The notes beneath the pieces were generated by a model. The model was given only the letters and a program-made list of their open reading frames with translations, had not been told where the DNA came from and did no database searches. Made by a program: the position numbers and the translations under genes. Below, piece after piece: positions 27,601 through 35,647 of a stretch of 64,000 bases of DNA (positions within the stretch are counted from its first letter, which is position 1; every line of letters begins with the position of its first letter). Source of the DNA: Frateuria soli (GTDB lineage Bacteria; Pseudomonadota; Gammaproteobacteria; Xanthomonadales; Rhodanobacteraceae); assembly GCF_021117385.1 (NCBI RefSeq), contig NZ_CP088252.1, forward strand, positions 124,001 through 188,000, written 5' to 3'.

Positions 27601-28117
27601 GGAGGTCTATCCGGGCAAGACCGAGGACAAGCTCGGCTTCCGCGAGCGGGTACCGTTCTTCCTCGAGTGGGCGCTGCTGCGTCTGGCCACCGAGGCACCC
27701 ACGCCCGTGCGGGCCTGCCTGCTCACCGAGGGTGCGGAACGCGCCTGGGAGGCCATGTTCAACGATTGGGACGACAGCTACCTGGCCGCGGACGCCGGCG
27801 GGGCACAGGCCATGCGCGAGGATCTGGCCGCGCGCGTGGCGGCGCTGCTCGACCTGTGGCGCCAGGCGCAACGCTATCCGATGCCGTACTTCCCACGGAC
27901 CAGCTGGGCCGCCCTGGACGAGCGGCCGGAGAAGGCGCAGCAGACCTGGGCCGGCAGCTTCGGCCATCCGGGCGAGCGCGACTACGCGCCCGGCTACGCC
28001 TGGCTGCTCGCGGGCGAAACGGACTTCTCGCCGGACCAGCCGGCATTCGCCGATCTGCAGGCGTTCGCCGCCCGGCTGCTGCGCCTGATCAACCTGAACG
28101 TGGCGGTGGCCGCATGA
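24653..28117 (+). CDS. recC: Exodeoxyribonuclease V gamma subunit
   Basis: RecC recognises Chi and holds the split DNA strands in RecBCD double-strand break repair. The 1154 residues match the family (about 1120). Recognisable segments are the inactive helicase-like N-terminus (IAAHPGMRHWL), FGISHLAPAELALL, RQRFLLGGVTFCGMVPQRAIPFEVVAVLGLNDGEFPR written over about 645-675, and the C-terminal PGKTEDKLGFRERVPFFLEW. A TATCAT hexamer at 24640-24645 lies only 7 bases before the ATG, with no ribosome site. First gene of an overlapping C-B-D operon. Confidence 0.95.
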   Translation: MAAFSSDDLTRGLSVIRASRLEALLDPLVALLDAAPPASVLAPQTVIAAHPGMRHWLAGALAGKRGSGGIVANLRITLPSTWLDELALGVLGSTAVALAPYRRDRLRWRIHELLPGIDDAQVRAYLGSGDAARRRYQLADRLARLFTQYLTYRPDWLQAWERGRDDVPEATFMASLWRKLHAAIGTPHRGERVEALVRELARHPENHATVEPLHIFGISHLAPAELALLRAVARVRPVVLYVPDPCREYWAGLRGERAQLRELARRIGFSEDSEQFFQQLGHPLLAGWGRMGQHFMLNLQEVDEAIRMDVRHWRDERPGHAGSLLQRLQESLRQLDPARVEPLANGYAAAMADRSLRVHLCHTRLRELEVLRDVLLHELAERPELKPSDIVVMAPDIQAYVPLLPVVFGEPGRVHGPLPYHLADVAVARTHPLLAAFSRLLDIPDARLGAPELLDLLEVPEIARALGLAEDDRETLTRWLRQSRVAWALDGEHRARFGVPAIEETTFAWGVDRLLAGYAMGSDAAGQGEAWNLPDGELWPVEGVHGPQAQVLGALDRLLLELAALQRDALQPRSASAWAARLEQSLDALFRIDARDSQAVEALSLLRRFIHATAAETADCGLDPMLDFAVVRDVLRERLAAAPERQRFLLGGVTFCGMVPQRAIPFEVVAVLGLNDGEFPRNPNDAGLDLMARHRRLGDRDVRSDDRYLFLETVMAAREVLHFSYLAEGVRDGKPRNPAAPLAELMQFLDEQAGLRTLEADIDEQPLPPGAEREFRRPWRVRHPLQPFDARYFDGSDPRLCCHDEGFAAMRANGEAPRPFLDGAPAQEAEPDAAAIPLREVQAWFRDPSRQVLAGQLHVRLDALEDDRLQGREALQASVSALERVPQRLFFEAVASGRFELPEQAPAWLRLGGLLPPGRVGLDAWSTERAKVQTLLAHAADHPLFAGALPHRKPVPLLAPVAGLALEGTLERVWSTGDARWQLEVYPGKTEDKLGFRERVPFFLEWALLRLATEAPTPVRACLLTEGAERAWEAMFNDWDDSYLAADAGGAQAMREDLAARVAALLDLWRQAQRYPMPYFPRTSWAALDERPEKAQQTWAGSFGHPGERDYAPGYAWLLAGETDFSPDQPAFADLQAFAARLLRLINLNVAVAA

Positions 28118-31100
28118 GCGCCACCGTCGCCTGCGACTGGACCGCGCTGGATCTGGCCAGTCCCGGCCGCACCCTGATCGAGGCCAGCGCCGGCACAGGC
28201 AAGACCTGGACGATCTCGGTGCTGTACCTGCGCCTGCTGCTGGAACAGGGGCTTTCGCCCGCGCAGGTCGTGGTCACCACCTTCACTGATGCCGCCGCGC
28301 AGGAGCTGCGCGAGCGCCTGCGCAGCCGGCTGGTCTGGGCCGAGGACCAGGCGCTCGCCTGGCCGGACGGAATGCCGGCCGACCCATCCGCCGACCTGGC
28401 CTGGCTGCACGCGCGCTGGCATGCCGAGCCGACACAGGTGGGGCGGGATCGCCTGCGCCTGCGCCTGGCATTGGCCGAGCTCGACCGTGCGCCGGTCACC
28501 ACGCTGCACGGCCTGTGCAGGCGCATCCTCGACGACTTCCCTTTCGAGAGCGGGGCGAACCTGCAGGCGGGCGAGCTGGTGTCGTCCGAAGCGCTGCTGG
28601 ATGAATGGTCCGAGGACCTCTGGCGCCAGTTGCAGCAGGGCGCCGCACCGCCACCACCGAGCGCTCCGGCCTCGCTCACCGAACTTCGCCGGCTGCTCCG
28701 GGCCTACCTGACGCCGGGCGTGGCACTGTGGGCGCCGGACGAGGACGAGCTCGCGCGGCTGTTGCCCGTCGAACATGCCGCTGCGCTGGACGCGTTCGCC
28801 GACCGCAGCGATGTCTTCCAGCCGCGCAAGTCGGCCCTGCGCAACGCGCTGCGCGCCCTCGCCGGCTGGCTGCGCGACCGCAGCCAGGAGCTGAAGGAGT
28901 CCACGCTCAAGAACCTCGCCGCGGCCCCATGGGACGACCAGCTGCAGCCGCACGTGCGCGACAACCCCGACCACGTCCGTCTGCTGCGCTTCGTCAGCGA
29001 CGCCTGCCGCGCGCTCGGCTACGCCCTGCACGCCGGCCACGTTCGCGCGTGGCAGGGCTGGCTGGCCCAGGTCGATAGCTGGCGCGCCGAACGCCTGGCA
29101 GCCCGCGGCCAGCTCACTTTCGACGAGCTGATCGCGCGGGTCGGCGGCGCACTGGCGCGGCCTGGCCGGCGGCTGGCCGAGCGCCTGTTTGCGCAATGGC
29201 CGGTCGCGCTGGTGGACGAGTTCCAGGACACCGACGCGCTGCAATACGCCATCCTCGATGCGATCTACCGCGATCACGACGGCGCCGCGCGCGGCCGGCT
29301 GGTGATGATCGGCGATCCCAAACAGGCCATCTACCGCTTCCGCGGCGGCGACATCCAGGCCTACCTTGCCGCGGCAGCCACGGCCGACCAGGTGCTGCGG
29401 CTGGACGTGAACCAGCGTTCCGCCAGCGGCCTGGTCGAGGCGACCAACCAGTTCTACGCGCTGGTCGGAAAGGAGCTGGGGCGCGCACCCGCGACTCGGA
29501 TCCGCTATGAGCCGGTACGTGCCGCCGGCCGGCGCGACCGCGCTCCGCTGACCGTCGAAGGCAAACCGATCGCGCGGCCGTTGCAACTGCACTTCAACCC
29601 CGACGCGCCCGGGAGCGCGCCGGGGCGCCGCCACGCCGCGCTGGAAGCCTGCGCCGCGCAGATCGCCGCCATGCTGGGCGACGGCCGCCACTTCATCGGT
29701 GATGCGCCGCTGGCACCGGGCGACATCGCCGTGCTGCTGCCTGGCAACGCCGACATCACCGCGCTGCGCACGCTGCTGCAGCGCTACCGCGTGCCCTGTG
29801 TCGGTGCCGGCCGCAGCAGTGTGTTCGGGCTGCCGGTGGCGCGCGAACTGCACGTGCTGCTGCATGCCGTCGAACACGCCAGCGACGAGGGCGCGGTGCG
29901 CGCCGCACTGGCCACGCGGCTGTATGGCCTGGACTACGCCACGCTCAAGGCGTTGCGCGACGAGCCCGATGCGTGGCTCGTGTACGAACAGCAGTTCGCC
30001 GCCTGGCGCACGCGCTGGCAGCGCGAGGGCGTGCTCGCCGTGGTGCGCGCGCTGATCGAGCGCGCCGCGCCGCGGTTGCTCGCCGGCGACGATGGCGAGC
30101 GTGCGCTCACCGACCTGCGGCACCTGGGCGAGCTCCTTCAGGCGCAGGCCGATGCCACGCCCGGGCCCGCGCAACTGCTCGACTGGCTGGGCCGCCAGCG
30201 CGATGGCGAGGACGCCGGCGGCGACGCGGCCGAGGAGCGCCAGCTGCGCATCGAGTCGGATGCGCGCCGGGTGCGCCTGATGACCCTGCACGCCAGCAAG
30301 GGGCTGGAGTTCCCGGTGGTGTTCCTGCCCCTGATGTGGAACCACTGCCGCAACGACAGGGACACCGACGTGGTCATCCACGAGCCGCTGTGCGGCCGGC
30401 GCGTGGTCGGCTTCGGCAGGGCGGCCCGCGCGCAGTACGACGTCGAGGGCCAGGACGAGCGCTTCCGCGTGCTGTACGTCGCGCTGACCCGTGCGATCCA
30501 CGCCTGCCATGTCTACGCACTGCCGCCCGACCGACTGGCCAGGGCCAACGCGAAGGAGTCGCAGAGGGATCCCGAGCGTTCGCCGCTGGATGCCTCGGTC
30601 GAGCGCCTGCTGCAGCGGCGGGCGGCCGGCGAGGACCTTGCCGCGGTCGCACCGCGGCTCGCCTGGGCGACCGCCGGCTGGCCATGGCAGGCCACGCCAC
30701 TGCCCCAGGCGCAGGGCGATGTACCCACGCGCCGGGCCCGCCCGCTGCCACCGGCCCGACCGATGGCCCAGGTCTACAGCTTCTCCAACCTGACCCGCGG
30801 CGCGCATGCCGGCGCACTGGAAGACCAGGCTGCCAGCGACGAGTCCGTAGCCGTGCCCGCGGACGACGCGCTTGCGACGCCTGCGCCGCGTTCGGCGCCG
30901 CACCCGGAACTGCTCGCGCTGGCCGGCGTGCGTGGCGCGGACATCGGCAATGCCATGCACGCGATGTTCGAGTTGCGCGCCATCGGTACGCCGTTGGAAT
31001 CGCAGAAGGACCTCATCGACCGCTGCCTGCGCGAGTTCGGCGTACGGCTGGAGGATGCCGGGCGCGAGGCCTTCATTGCGCGGCTGGCGCGCCGGCTGCA

Positions 31101-31650
31101 GGCCAATCTCGACACGCCGCTGCTGCCGGGCCTGCGCCTGGGCACGCTGCCGGCGCACCGCCAGCTGGCCGAAATGGAATTCCACTACGTACTGGACGAT
31201 GCCTCGATGGCCGCCTTGCGCGACGCCTGCACGGCGCTGGGCGAACCGGCGCTGGTGCCTTTCGCCGGCAGCGGCCATCTGCGCGGGCGCATGACCGGCA
31301 AGATCGACCTGATCCTCGAGCACGACGGCCGCTACCGGGTGCTCGATTACAAGAGCAACTTCCTGGGCGAGCACGTGGAGGACTACCTGCCCGGCGCACT
31401 GGCGGTGGCCATGGACGCGCACCACTACCGTTTCCAGGCGCTGCTCTACACCGTGGCGCTCGACCGCATGCTGCGCCAGCGCCTGCCCGGCTACTCGCGC
31501 GAGCGGCACCTGGGCGAGGCGATCTACCTGTTCGTGCGCGCGGTGGGCCTGGCTCCCGACGCGGGCGTGTGGCGGCACCGCTTCGACGATGCGCTGATCG
31601 AGGCGGTCGACAACGCGCTGGCCGGTCGCGAGCTGGAGATCGTCGCATGA
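28114..31650 (+). CDS. recB: Exodeoxyribonuclease V beta subunit (3'-5' helicase/nuclease)
   Basis: A UvrD-like SF1A helicase with a C-terminal nuclease, 1178 residues. It has Walker A in EASAGTGKTWT, DEAD-like VDEFQDTDALQ, motif III-IV segments GDPKQAIYRFRGGDIQAYL, motif V LMTLHASKGLEFPVV and motif VI LYVALTRAIHA. The nuclease domain at the end has RVLDYKSNFLG, where the Asp and Lys are catalytic. ATG at 28114 overlaps the recC stop and the recB stop overlaps recD (ATGA both), so the three subunits are translationally coupled. Confidence 0.96.
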   Translation: MSATVACDWTALDLASPGRTLIEASAGTGKTWTISVLYLRLLLEQGLSPAQVVVTTFTDAAAQELRERLRSRLVWAEDQALAWPDGMPADPSADLAWLHARWHAEPTQVGRDRLRLRLALAELDRAPVTTLHGLCRRILDDFPFESGANLQAGELVSSEALLDEWSEDLWRQLQQGAAPPPPSAPASLTELRRLLRAYLTPGVALWAPDEDELARLLPVEHAAALDAFADRSDVFQPRKSALRNALRALAGWLRDRSQELKESTLKNLAAAPWDDQLQPHVRDNPDHVRLLRFVSDACRALGYALHAGHVRAWQGWLAQVDSWRAERLAARGQLTFDELIARVGGALARPGRRLAERLFAQWPVALVDEFQDTDALQYAILDAIYRDHDGAARGRLVMIGDPKQAIYRFRGGDIQAYLAAAATADQVLRLDVNQRSASGLVEATNQFYALVGKELGRAPATRIRYEPVRAAGRRDRAPLTVEGKPIARPLQLHFNPDAPGSAPGRRHAALEACAAQIAAMLGDGRHFIGDAPLAPGDIAVLLPGNADITALRTLLQRYRVPCVGAGRSSVFGLPVARELHVLLHAVEHASDEGAVRAALATRLYGLDYATLKALRDEPDAWLVYEQQFAAWRTRWQREGVLAVVRALIERAAPRLLAGDDGERALTDLRHLGELLQAQADATPGPAQLLDWLGRQRDGEDAGGDAAEERQLRIESDARRVRLMTLHASKGLEFPVVFLPLMWNHCRNDRDTDVVIHEPLCGRRVVGFGRAARAQYDVEGQDERFRVLYVALTRAIHACHVYALPPDRLARANAKESQRDPERSPLDASVERLLQRRAAGEDLAAVAPRLAWATAGWPWQATPLPQAQGDVPTRRARPLPPARPMAQVYSFSNLTRGAHAGALEDQAASDESVAVPADDALATPAPRSAPHPELLALAGVRGADIGNAMHAMFELRAIGTPLESQKDLIDRCLREFGVRLEDAGREAFIARLARRLQANLDTPLLPGLRLGTLPAHRQLAEMEFHYVLDDASMAALRDACTALGEPALVPFAGSGHLRGRMTGKIDLILEHDGRYRVLDYKSNFLGEHVEDYLPGALAVAMDAHHYRFQALLYTVALDRMLRQRLPGYSRERHLGEAIYLFVRAVGLAPDAGVWRHRFDDALIEAVDNALAGRELEIVA

Positions 31651-33473
31651 GCGCCTACCGCTTCCAGCGCAACCCCGCGGAACTGGCCGACACGCCATGG
31701 CGCCCGCTCGATCGCGCGCTGCTGCGCTGGACCCTGGCGCACGGTGGCTCGCCGCTGGTCGCGCGCCTGGCCGCCTGGACCAGCTTCGCCGACGGCGAGG
31801 GCGACACGGCGCTGCCGCTGGCTGGCGAGCAGGCCGGGCGCCACGGTGCGCCGGTGCTCTCGCCCGACGAACTGGCGGCCGTGCGCAGTGACCCGCTGGT
31901 GAGCGACGGCAGCGCGCCCGCGCCGTTCGTGCTCGACGCGCACGACCGCTTCTATCTGTGGCGCAACCACGCCGACGAGGTCGCGGTAGCGCAGCAACTG
32001 CGCGCGCGCCGCGAGGCGGGCAGCAGCGCCATGGCCGCGGACGAGGGCACGGTGGACGAGCTGTTCGGTGGCGTGCGCAGCAAGTCGGTTGCGCGCCAGC
32101 GCCAGGCGGTGGCGCAGGTCGGCGGACGGCGGCTGTTCGTGCTCACCGGCGGGCCGGGCACCGGCAAGACCACCACCGTGCTGCGCATGCTGCTGATGCT
32201 GCAACACCTGGGTCCGGACCGGGTGCCGACCATCCAGGTCGGCGCACCCACCGGCAAGGCGGCGCAGCGGCTGGTGCAATCGCTGCGGCAAGGCAAGCAG
32301 GCGCTGCAGGCGTCGCTGCCCGACGCGTGGCGGCCGCGGCTGGAGCGCATCCCCGACAGCGAGGCGCTCACCCTGCACCGCATGCTCGCCTACGATCCGC
32401 GTCGCAACCGGTTCGGCCGCAATGCCGCGCACCCGCTGGCGGCCGACATCGTGGTGGTCGACGAGGCCTCGATGATCGACCTGGCGCTGCTGCGCGCGCT
32501 GCTCGAAGCGGTGCGTCCGGAGGCGACGCTGGTACTGGTGGGCGATGCCGACCAGCTCACCTCGGTGGCGGCCGGCTCGGTACTGATGGACGTGGTGGCG
32601 GTGATGGAAGCGGAGGGCGCGTCCGACATCGTCCGACTGGAACACAGCTTCCGCGCGCAGCAGCAGCTGGTGGCGGTCAATCGCGCCGTGCGCGCCGGTG
32701 ATGCGGCCGCGCTGCGCGAGGCCGTGGCGCACGCGGGGGAGCATGCGCGGTGGATGCAGGTCGACGACGCGACCCAACTGCGCCACGAGCTGCTCGGCTG
32801 GATCGGGGAGCTGGGGCGCCTGCCGATCCGCCCCGTCCTTCCTCCCCACCTCGCCGGGCTGGAGGAAGTCGGCGCCGAGCGCGGCACCCTCGCGCTGCAG
32901 GCGCTGCACGCCCTGGCGCGGCGCCAGCTGCTGTGCGCACTGCGCGAGGAAGGCTTCGGCGCGCTGGCGCTCAACGACTGGATCGAGCAGCGCCTCAAGC
33001 AGGCCTGGGGGGTGCCGGAGGATCGCGCGTGGTATCCGGGCCGCGCCGTGTTGATCACGCGCAACGACTACGCCACGCGGCTGTACAACGGCGACGTCGG
33101 CCTCTGCCTGGCCGATGCCGGCGGTGCACTGCGGGTGTGGTTCGAGACCACCACCGCCGATGGCCAGCCGAGCGCGCGCAGCTTCGCCCCCGGCACGCTG
33201 CCGGCGCACGAGGGGGCCTTCGCGATCACCATCCACAAGAGCCAGGGCTCCGAGTACGAGGAGGTGGCCGTGCTGCTGCCGCCGGATCCGCAGAGCCGGA
33301 TCCTGTCGCGGCAGTTGCTCTACACCGGGCTGTCGCGGGCGCGGAAGACCGTGTTGTTGTGGTCGTCCGGGGCCGCGCTGGATACGTCGCTGACGCGCCC
33401 GGTCCGACGCGCTGGCGGGTTGGCCGATCGGCTCGCGTCCCCCGGGGAACCGCAACAGCTCACGCTTCTGTAG
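31647..33473 (+). CDS. recD: Exodeoxyribonuclease V alpha subunit (5'-3' helicase)
   Basis: An SF1B helicase of 608 residues, the fast motor of RecBCD. Walker A is GGPGTGKTTTVLRML, motif II VVDEASMIDL, and the UvrD-C part has AFAITIHKSQGSEYEEV and LLYTGLSRARKTVLL. The N-terminal segment (about 1-130) is the domain that docks on RecC. ATG at 31647 overlaps the recB stop. Its TAG stop (33471-33473) is the TAG of a GTAGGAGC REP head, so the C-terminus (QLTLL) ends exactly at the repeat. Confidence 0.95.
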   Translation: MSAYRFQRNPAELADTPWRPLDRALLRWTLAHGGSPLVARLAAWTSFADGEGDTALPLAGEQAGRHGAPVLSPDELAAVRSDPLVSDGSAPAPFVLDAHDRFYLWRNHADEVAVAQQLRARREAGSSAMAADEGTVDELFGGVRSKSVARQRQAVAQVGGRRLFVLTGGPGTGKTTTVLRMLLMLQHLGPDRVPTIQVGAPTGKAAQRLVQSLRQGKQALQASLPDAWRPRLERIPDSEALTLHRMLAYDPRRNRFGRNAAHPLAADIVVVDEASMIDLALLRALLEAVRPEATLVLVGDADQLTSVAAGSVLMDVVAVMEAEGASDIVRLEHSFRAQQQLVAVNRAVRAGDAAALREAVAHAGEHARWMQVDDATQLRHELLGWIGELGRLPIRPVLPPHLAGLEEVGAERGTLALQALHALARRQLLCALREEGFGALALNDWIEQRLKQAWGVPEDRAWYPGRAVLITRNDYATRLYNGDVGLCLADAGGALRVWFETTTADGQPSARSFAPGTLPAHEGAFAITIHKSQGSEYEEVAVLLPPDPQSRILSRQLLYTGLSRARKTVLLWSSGAALDTSLTRPVRRAGGLADRLASPGEPQQLTLL

Positions 33474-33543
33474 GAGCCTGCCCACTGGGGATGGTTCTTC
33501 TCCGATGCCGTTGCAACGGCATCGCCCACAAGTGGGCTCCTAC
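33470..33543. repeat. REP doublet at the recD stop codon
   Basis: It starts GTAGGAGCCTGCCCACTGGG and ends with CCCACAAGTGGGCTCCTAC, two opposed GTAG REPs around a GATGCCGTTGCAACGGCATC palindrome. The first base is the last base of recD's final sense codon, so the repeat supplies the stop codon. It probably also protects or ends the recCBD message. Confidence 0.85.
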
Positions 33544-33614
33544 GACGTGCGGGCGCAAGCGGCCTTGCGACCGTCAGTGCCGTCCGGTCGGGCCCTGGCG
33601 CGTTCCACGCTTTC

Positions 33615-33675
33615 GTAGGAGCCCACTTGTGGGCGATGGTCTTGTTCGTTGCAATGGCATTGCCCACAAGTGAGA
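33615..33675. repeat. Second REP doublet, right arm decayed
   Basis: It reads GTAGGAGCCCACTTGTGGGCG, then a GTTGCAATGGCA palindrome and CCCACAAGTG, after which the expected GGCTCCTAC is replaced by unrelated sequence. It is a diverged copy of the element at 33470-33543, 71 bases away. Bases 33544-33614 between the two, and 33676-33712 up to the next stop, hold nothing I can name. Confidence 0.75.
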
Positions 33676-33712
33676 CAACCAGGGCGCCGGGCCTCGTCGG
33701 GTAGCGCCGGTG

Positions 33713-34759
33713 TCATGGCTGCAGGAACGGCCGCGCGATCTTGAGAGCCGTCTGGTAAGGCTCCGGCTCGTTGCGGTTGCTGAGCAGGATCACGGTCAGG
33801 TGCTGCTTCGGCCAGCGCACGATCACGTTGCGGAAGCCGATGCTCTCGCCCGAGTGCCACAGCGTGTCGCCGGTGATCCGCCAGCCGTAGCCGTACTGCG
33901 CCTCGTACGGTTCGCCGACCACCGTCACGTGTGGACTGAAGGCGGCCTTGCGCGAAGCGTCACCGAGCAGGCGATCGTCATAGAGCGCGGTGTCCCATTT
34001 GGCGAGGTCGTCGATGTTCGAGTAGATGCCGCCGTCGCCACGGGTGGCGGAGGTGAGGCTCTGGTCGGTGCGCAGCCAGCGGCCCTTGCTCCGGCTGTAG
34101 CCGTAGGCGCGCTCCGGCACGCTCTTGCCGTCGTGCACGTAGAGCAGGGTGTGGTCCATGTGCAGCGGCTTGAAGATGCGCTCGGCGAGGAAGTCCTGCA
34201 GCGGCCGGCCGGAGGCCTTCTCCACCACCAGCCCGAGCAGCACGTAGCCGGAATTGCTGTAGCGGTAGGCGCTTCCCGGGGCGAAGTAGCTGCGCGGCGC
34301 GGCCGAGAGCAGGCGCAGCACGTCCTGGTCGTTGAGCTGGGCGGTCTGCTCCGGCGGGATCAGGTCCTCGTAGTCGACCAGCCCGCCGGTGTGGTCGAGC
34401 AGCTGGCGCAGGGTCACCCTGGCGTTGGCGGCGGGCAGCGAGGGCAGCCAGTGGCGCACCGGATCGTCGGGCGTGAGCTTGCCGTCCTCGGCCAGCAGCA
34501 GGATCGCCGCGGCAATGAACTGCTTGCTGACCGAGGCGAGGCGGAAGTCGGTGCCTGGCGTGACCCTGGTGTGTTGCTCGAGATTGGCCAGGCCGTAGCC
34601 CCTGCGCAGCAGCGGCTTGCCGTCCCTGAGCACCAGCAGGGCGGCGCCGGGAACGTCGCCCTGGTACTTCCGCATCAGGCGATCGGCGTTCTGCACGGCG
34701 TCGGTGGCGTGCACCGGGCCGGCGAGGAAGATCGAGGCGAAAAGCAGGGCAAGCCGCAT
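33713..34759 (-). CDS. Secreted beta-lactamase-fold serine hydrolase (DD-peptidase-like)
   Basis: This 348-residue protein has a signal peptide (MRLALLFASIFLAGPVHA). It belongs to the class C beta-lactamase/DD-peptidase family: the nucleophile motif SVSK in RLASVSKQFIAAA, the Tyr motif YSNSGYVLL, and a WHSGESIGF third motif. Family members cleave D-Ala peptides, esters or beta-lactams. Given its place at the end of the leftward block with VanX, dipeptidase and lysA, a D-amino-acid peptidase role is the better guess. ATG at 34759 follows GGGAGAAAG. Confidence 0.88.
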   Translation of the reverse strand: MRLALLFASIFLAGPVHATDAVQNADRLMRKYQGDVPGAALLVLRDGKPLLRRGYGLANLEQHTRVTPGTDFRLASVSKQFIAAAILLLAEDGKLTPDDPVRHWLPSLPAANARVTLRQLLDHTGGLVDYEDLIPPEQTAQLNDQDVLRLLSAAPRSYFAPGSAYRYSNSGYVLLGLVVEKASGRPLQDFLAERIFKPLHMDHTLLYVHDGKSVPERAYGYSRSKGRWLRTDQSLTSATRGDGGIYSNIDDLAKWDTALYDDRLLGDASRKAAFSPHVTVVGEPYEAQYGYGWRITGDTLWHSGESIGFRNVIVRWPKQHLTVILLSNRNEPEPYQTALKIARPFLQP

Positions 34760-34786
34760 GGTCTTTCTCCCGTGCGTTGAACTCGA

Positions 34787-34895
34787 GCCCCCTCCCGGCG
34801 GGAGAGGAGCGGGGTGAGGGTCCGGCCAGCGCGTCGTGCATGCTCCGCCCGAATCCTCACCCGCCTGTCCGGCACCCTCTCCCGGAGGCAGAGGG
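34787..34895. repeat. Two-armed C/G-rich palindromic repeat
   Basis: The left arm is CCCCCTCCCGGCGGGAGAGG then GCGGGGTGAGGGTC, the right arm CCTCACCCGCCTGTCC then CACCCTCTCCCGGAGGCAGAGGG. A full copy of the family also found inside lpdA. It separates the last serine hydrolase from the VanX-like gene and may cut or stabilise the leftward transcript there. Confidence 0.85.
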
Positions 34896-34915
34896 ATCCA
34901 GCCGTGCGGCAGGGA

Positions 34916-35647
34916 CTACTTCACCGGCACGTCGTAGATCGTGTGCGGCGTGGGCTCGTTGGCCCAGGTGTAGTGCCACCACTCCAGCGGGTAGTTCCTG
35001 AAGCCTTCGCGCTCCATCGCCGCGCGCAGGCGCAACCGGTTGGCGTGCTGCGCGGGCGTGACGTCCGGCGCGTCGGTGTGCGCGCGCACGTCGAAGAAGT
35101 CGAAGTGCGTGCCCATGTCCAGCTCCTTGCAGTGGTTGCCGTGCTCGTCGCACTGCTCCATCGTGAGGTCGGCCGTGCCGCCGCGACTGTGCCCCGAGAC
35201 CGGCGCGATGTAGTCGCCCAGCAGCACGCTCTTGTCCAGGCGCGGATAGTGCTCGGCCTTGGTGCGCTGGTCGGACAGGTCGTGCGCCCAGCGCACGAAG
35301 TGCGCCACCGCGCGCGCCGGCCGGTAGCAGTCCCACAGCTTCAGGCGCGCGTGCCGCGCGCGCAGCTCGTGCTCGACGCGCGCCAGCGCTTCGGCGACCG
35401 GACGCTTGAGCAGGCACCGGGGAGCGAGGTAGCCATCGACCGGCGCGCCGACGAAGTTGTCGTGACCGGCGTAGCGGATGTCCTCGGCGATGTCGGGCAC
35501 CAGCGTGCGGATATCGACCAGATCGGCCTCCGCGGCCGTCCTGGCGGGCGATAGCGTGACCGTTTCACCGGCAAGCGCGGGCATGGCGGTCGCCAGTGCG
35601 AGCACGCAGGCCAGGGCGAGCCCTGCTACGGGTTTGCATGGCTTCAT
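34916..35647 (-). CDS. VanX-type D-alanyl-D-alanine dipeptidase
   Basis: This zinc M15D peptidase of 243 residues has a signal peptide (VAGLALACVLALATAMPALAG). Zinc and catalytic residues are visible in SGHSRGGTADL (His, Asp) and LEWWHYTW (Glu, His). WDCYRPARAVAHF gives the conserved Arg. It cleaves free D-Ala-D-Ala and similar dipeptides; being exported, it acts in the periplasm on peptides from wall turnover. Its ATG overlaps the TGA of the upstream serine hydrolase (ATGA). The closest named relatives are DdpX/VanX, but no vanHA-type ligase is present, so this is salvage rather than resistance. Confidence 0.9.
   Translation of the reverse strand: MKPCKPVAGLALACVLALATAMPALAGETVTLSPARTAAEADLVDIRTLVPDIAEDIRYAGHDNFVGAPVDGYLAPRCLLKRPVAEALARVEHELRARHARLKLWDCYRPARAVAHFVRWAHDLSDQRTKAEHYPRLDKSVLLGDYIAPVSGHSRGGTADLTMEQCDEHGNHCKELDMGTHFDFFDVRAHTDAPDVTPAQHANRLRLRAAMEREGFRNYPLEWWHYTWANEPTPHTIYDVPVK

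Noticed and set aside
24557-27967. Very long open frames antisense to recC and recB (over 1100 codons, also 27994-31698)
   Set aside because: They are products of high G+C and codon bias on the real strand: Arg/Ala/His/Gln-rich composition, no domain, no ribosome site. The plus-strand frames hold full RecC and RecB.
34916-35647. Vancomycin resistance cluster (VanX)
   Set aside because: No VanH dehydrogenase or VanA-type ligase is present, and the protein has a signal peptide, unlike cytoplasmic VanX.
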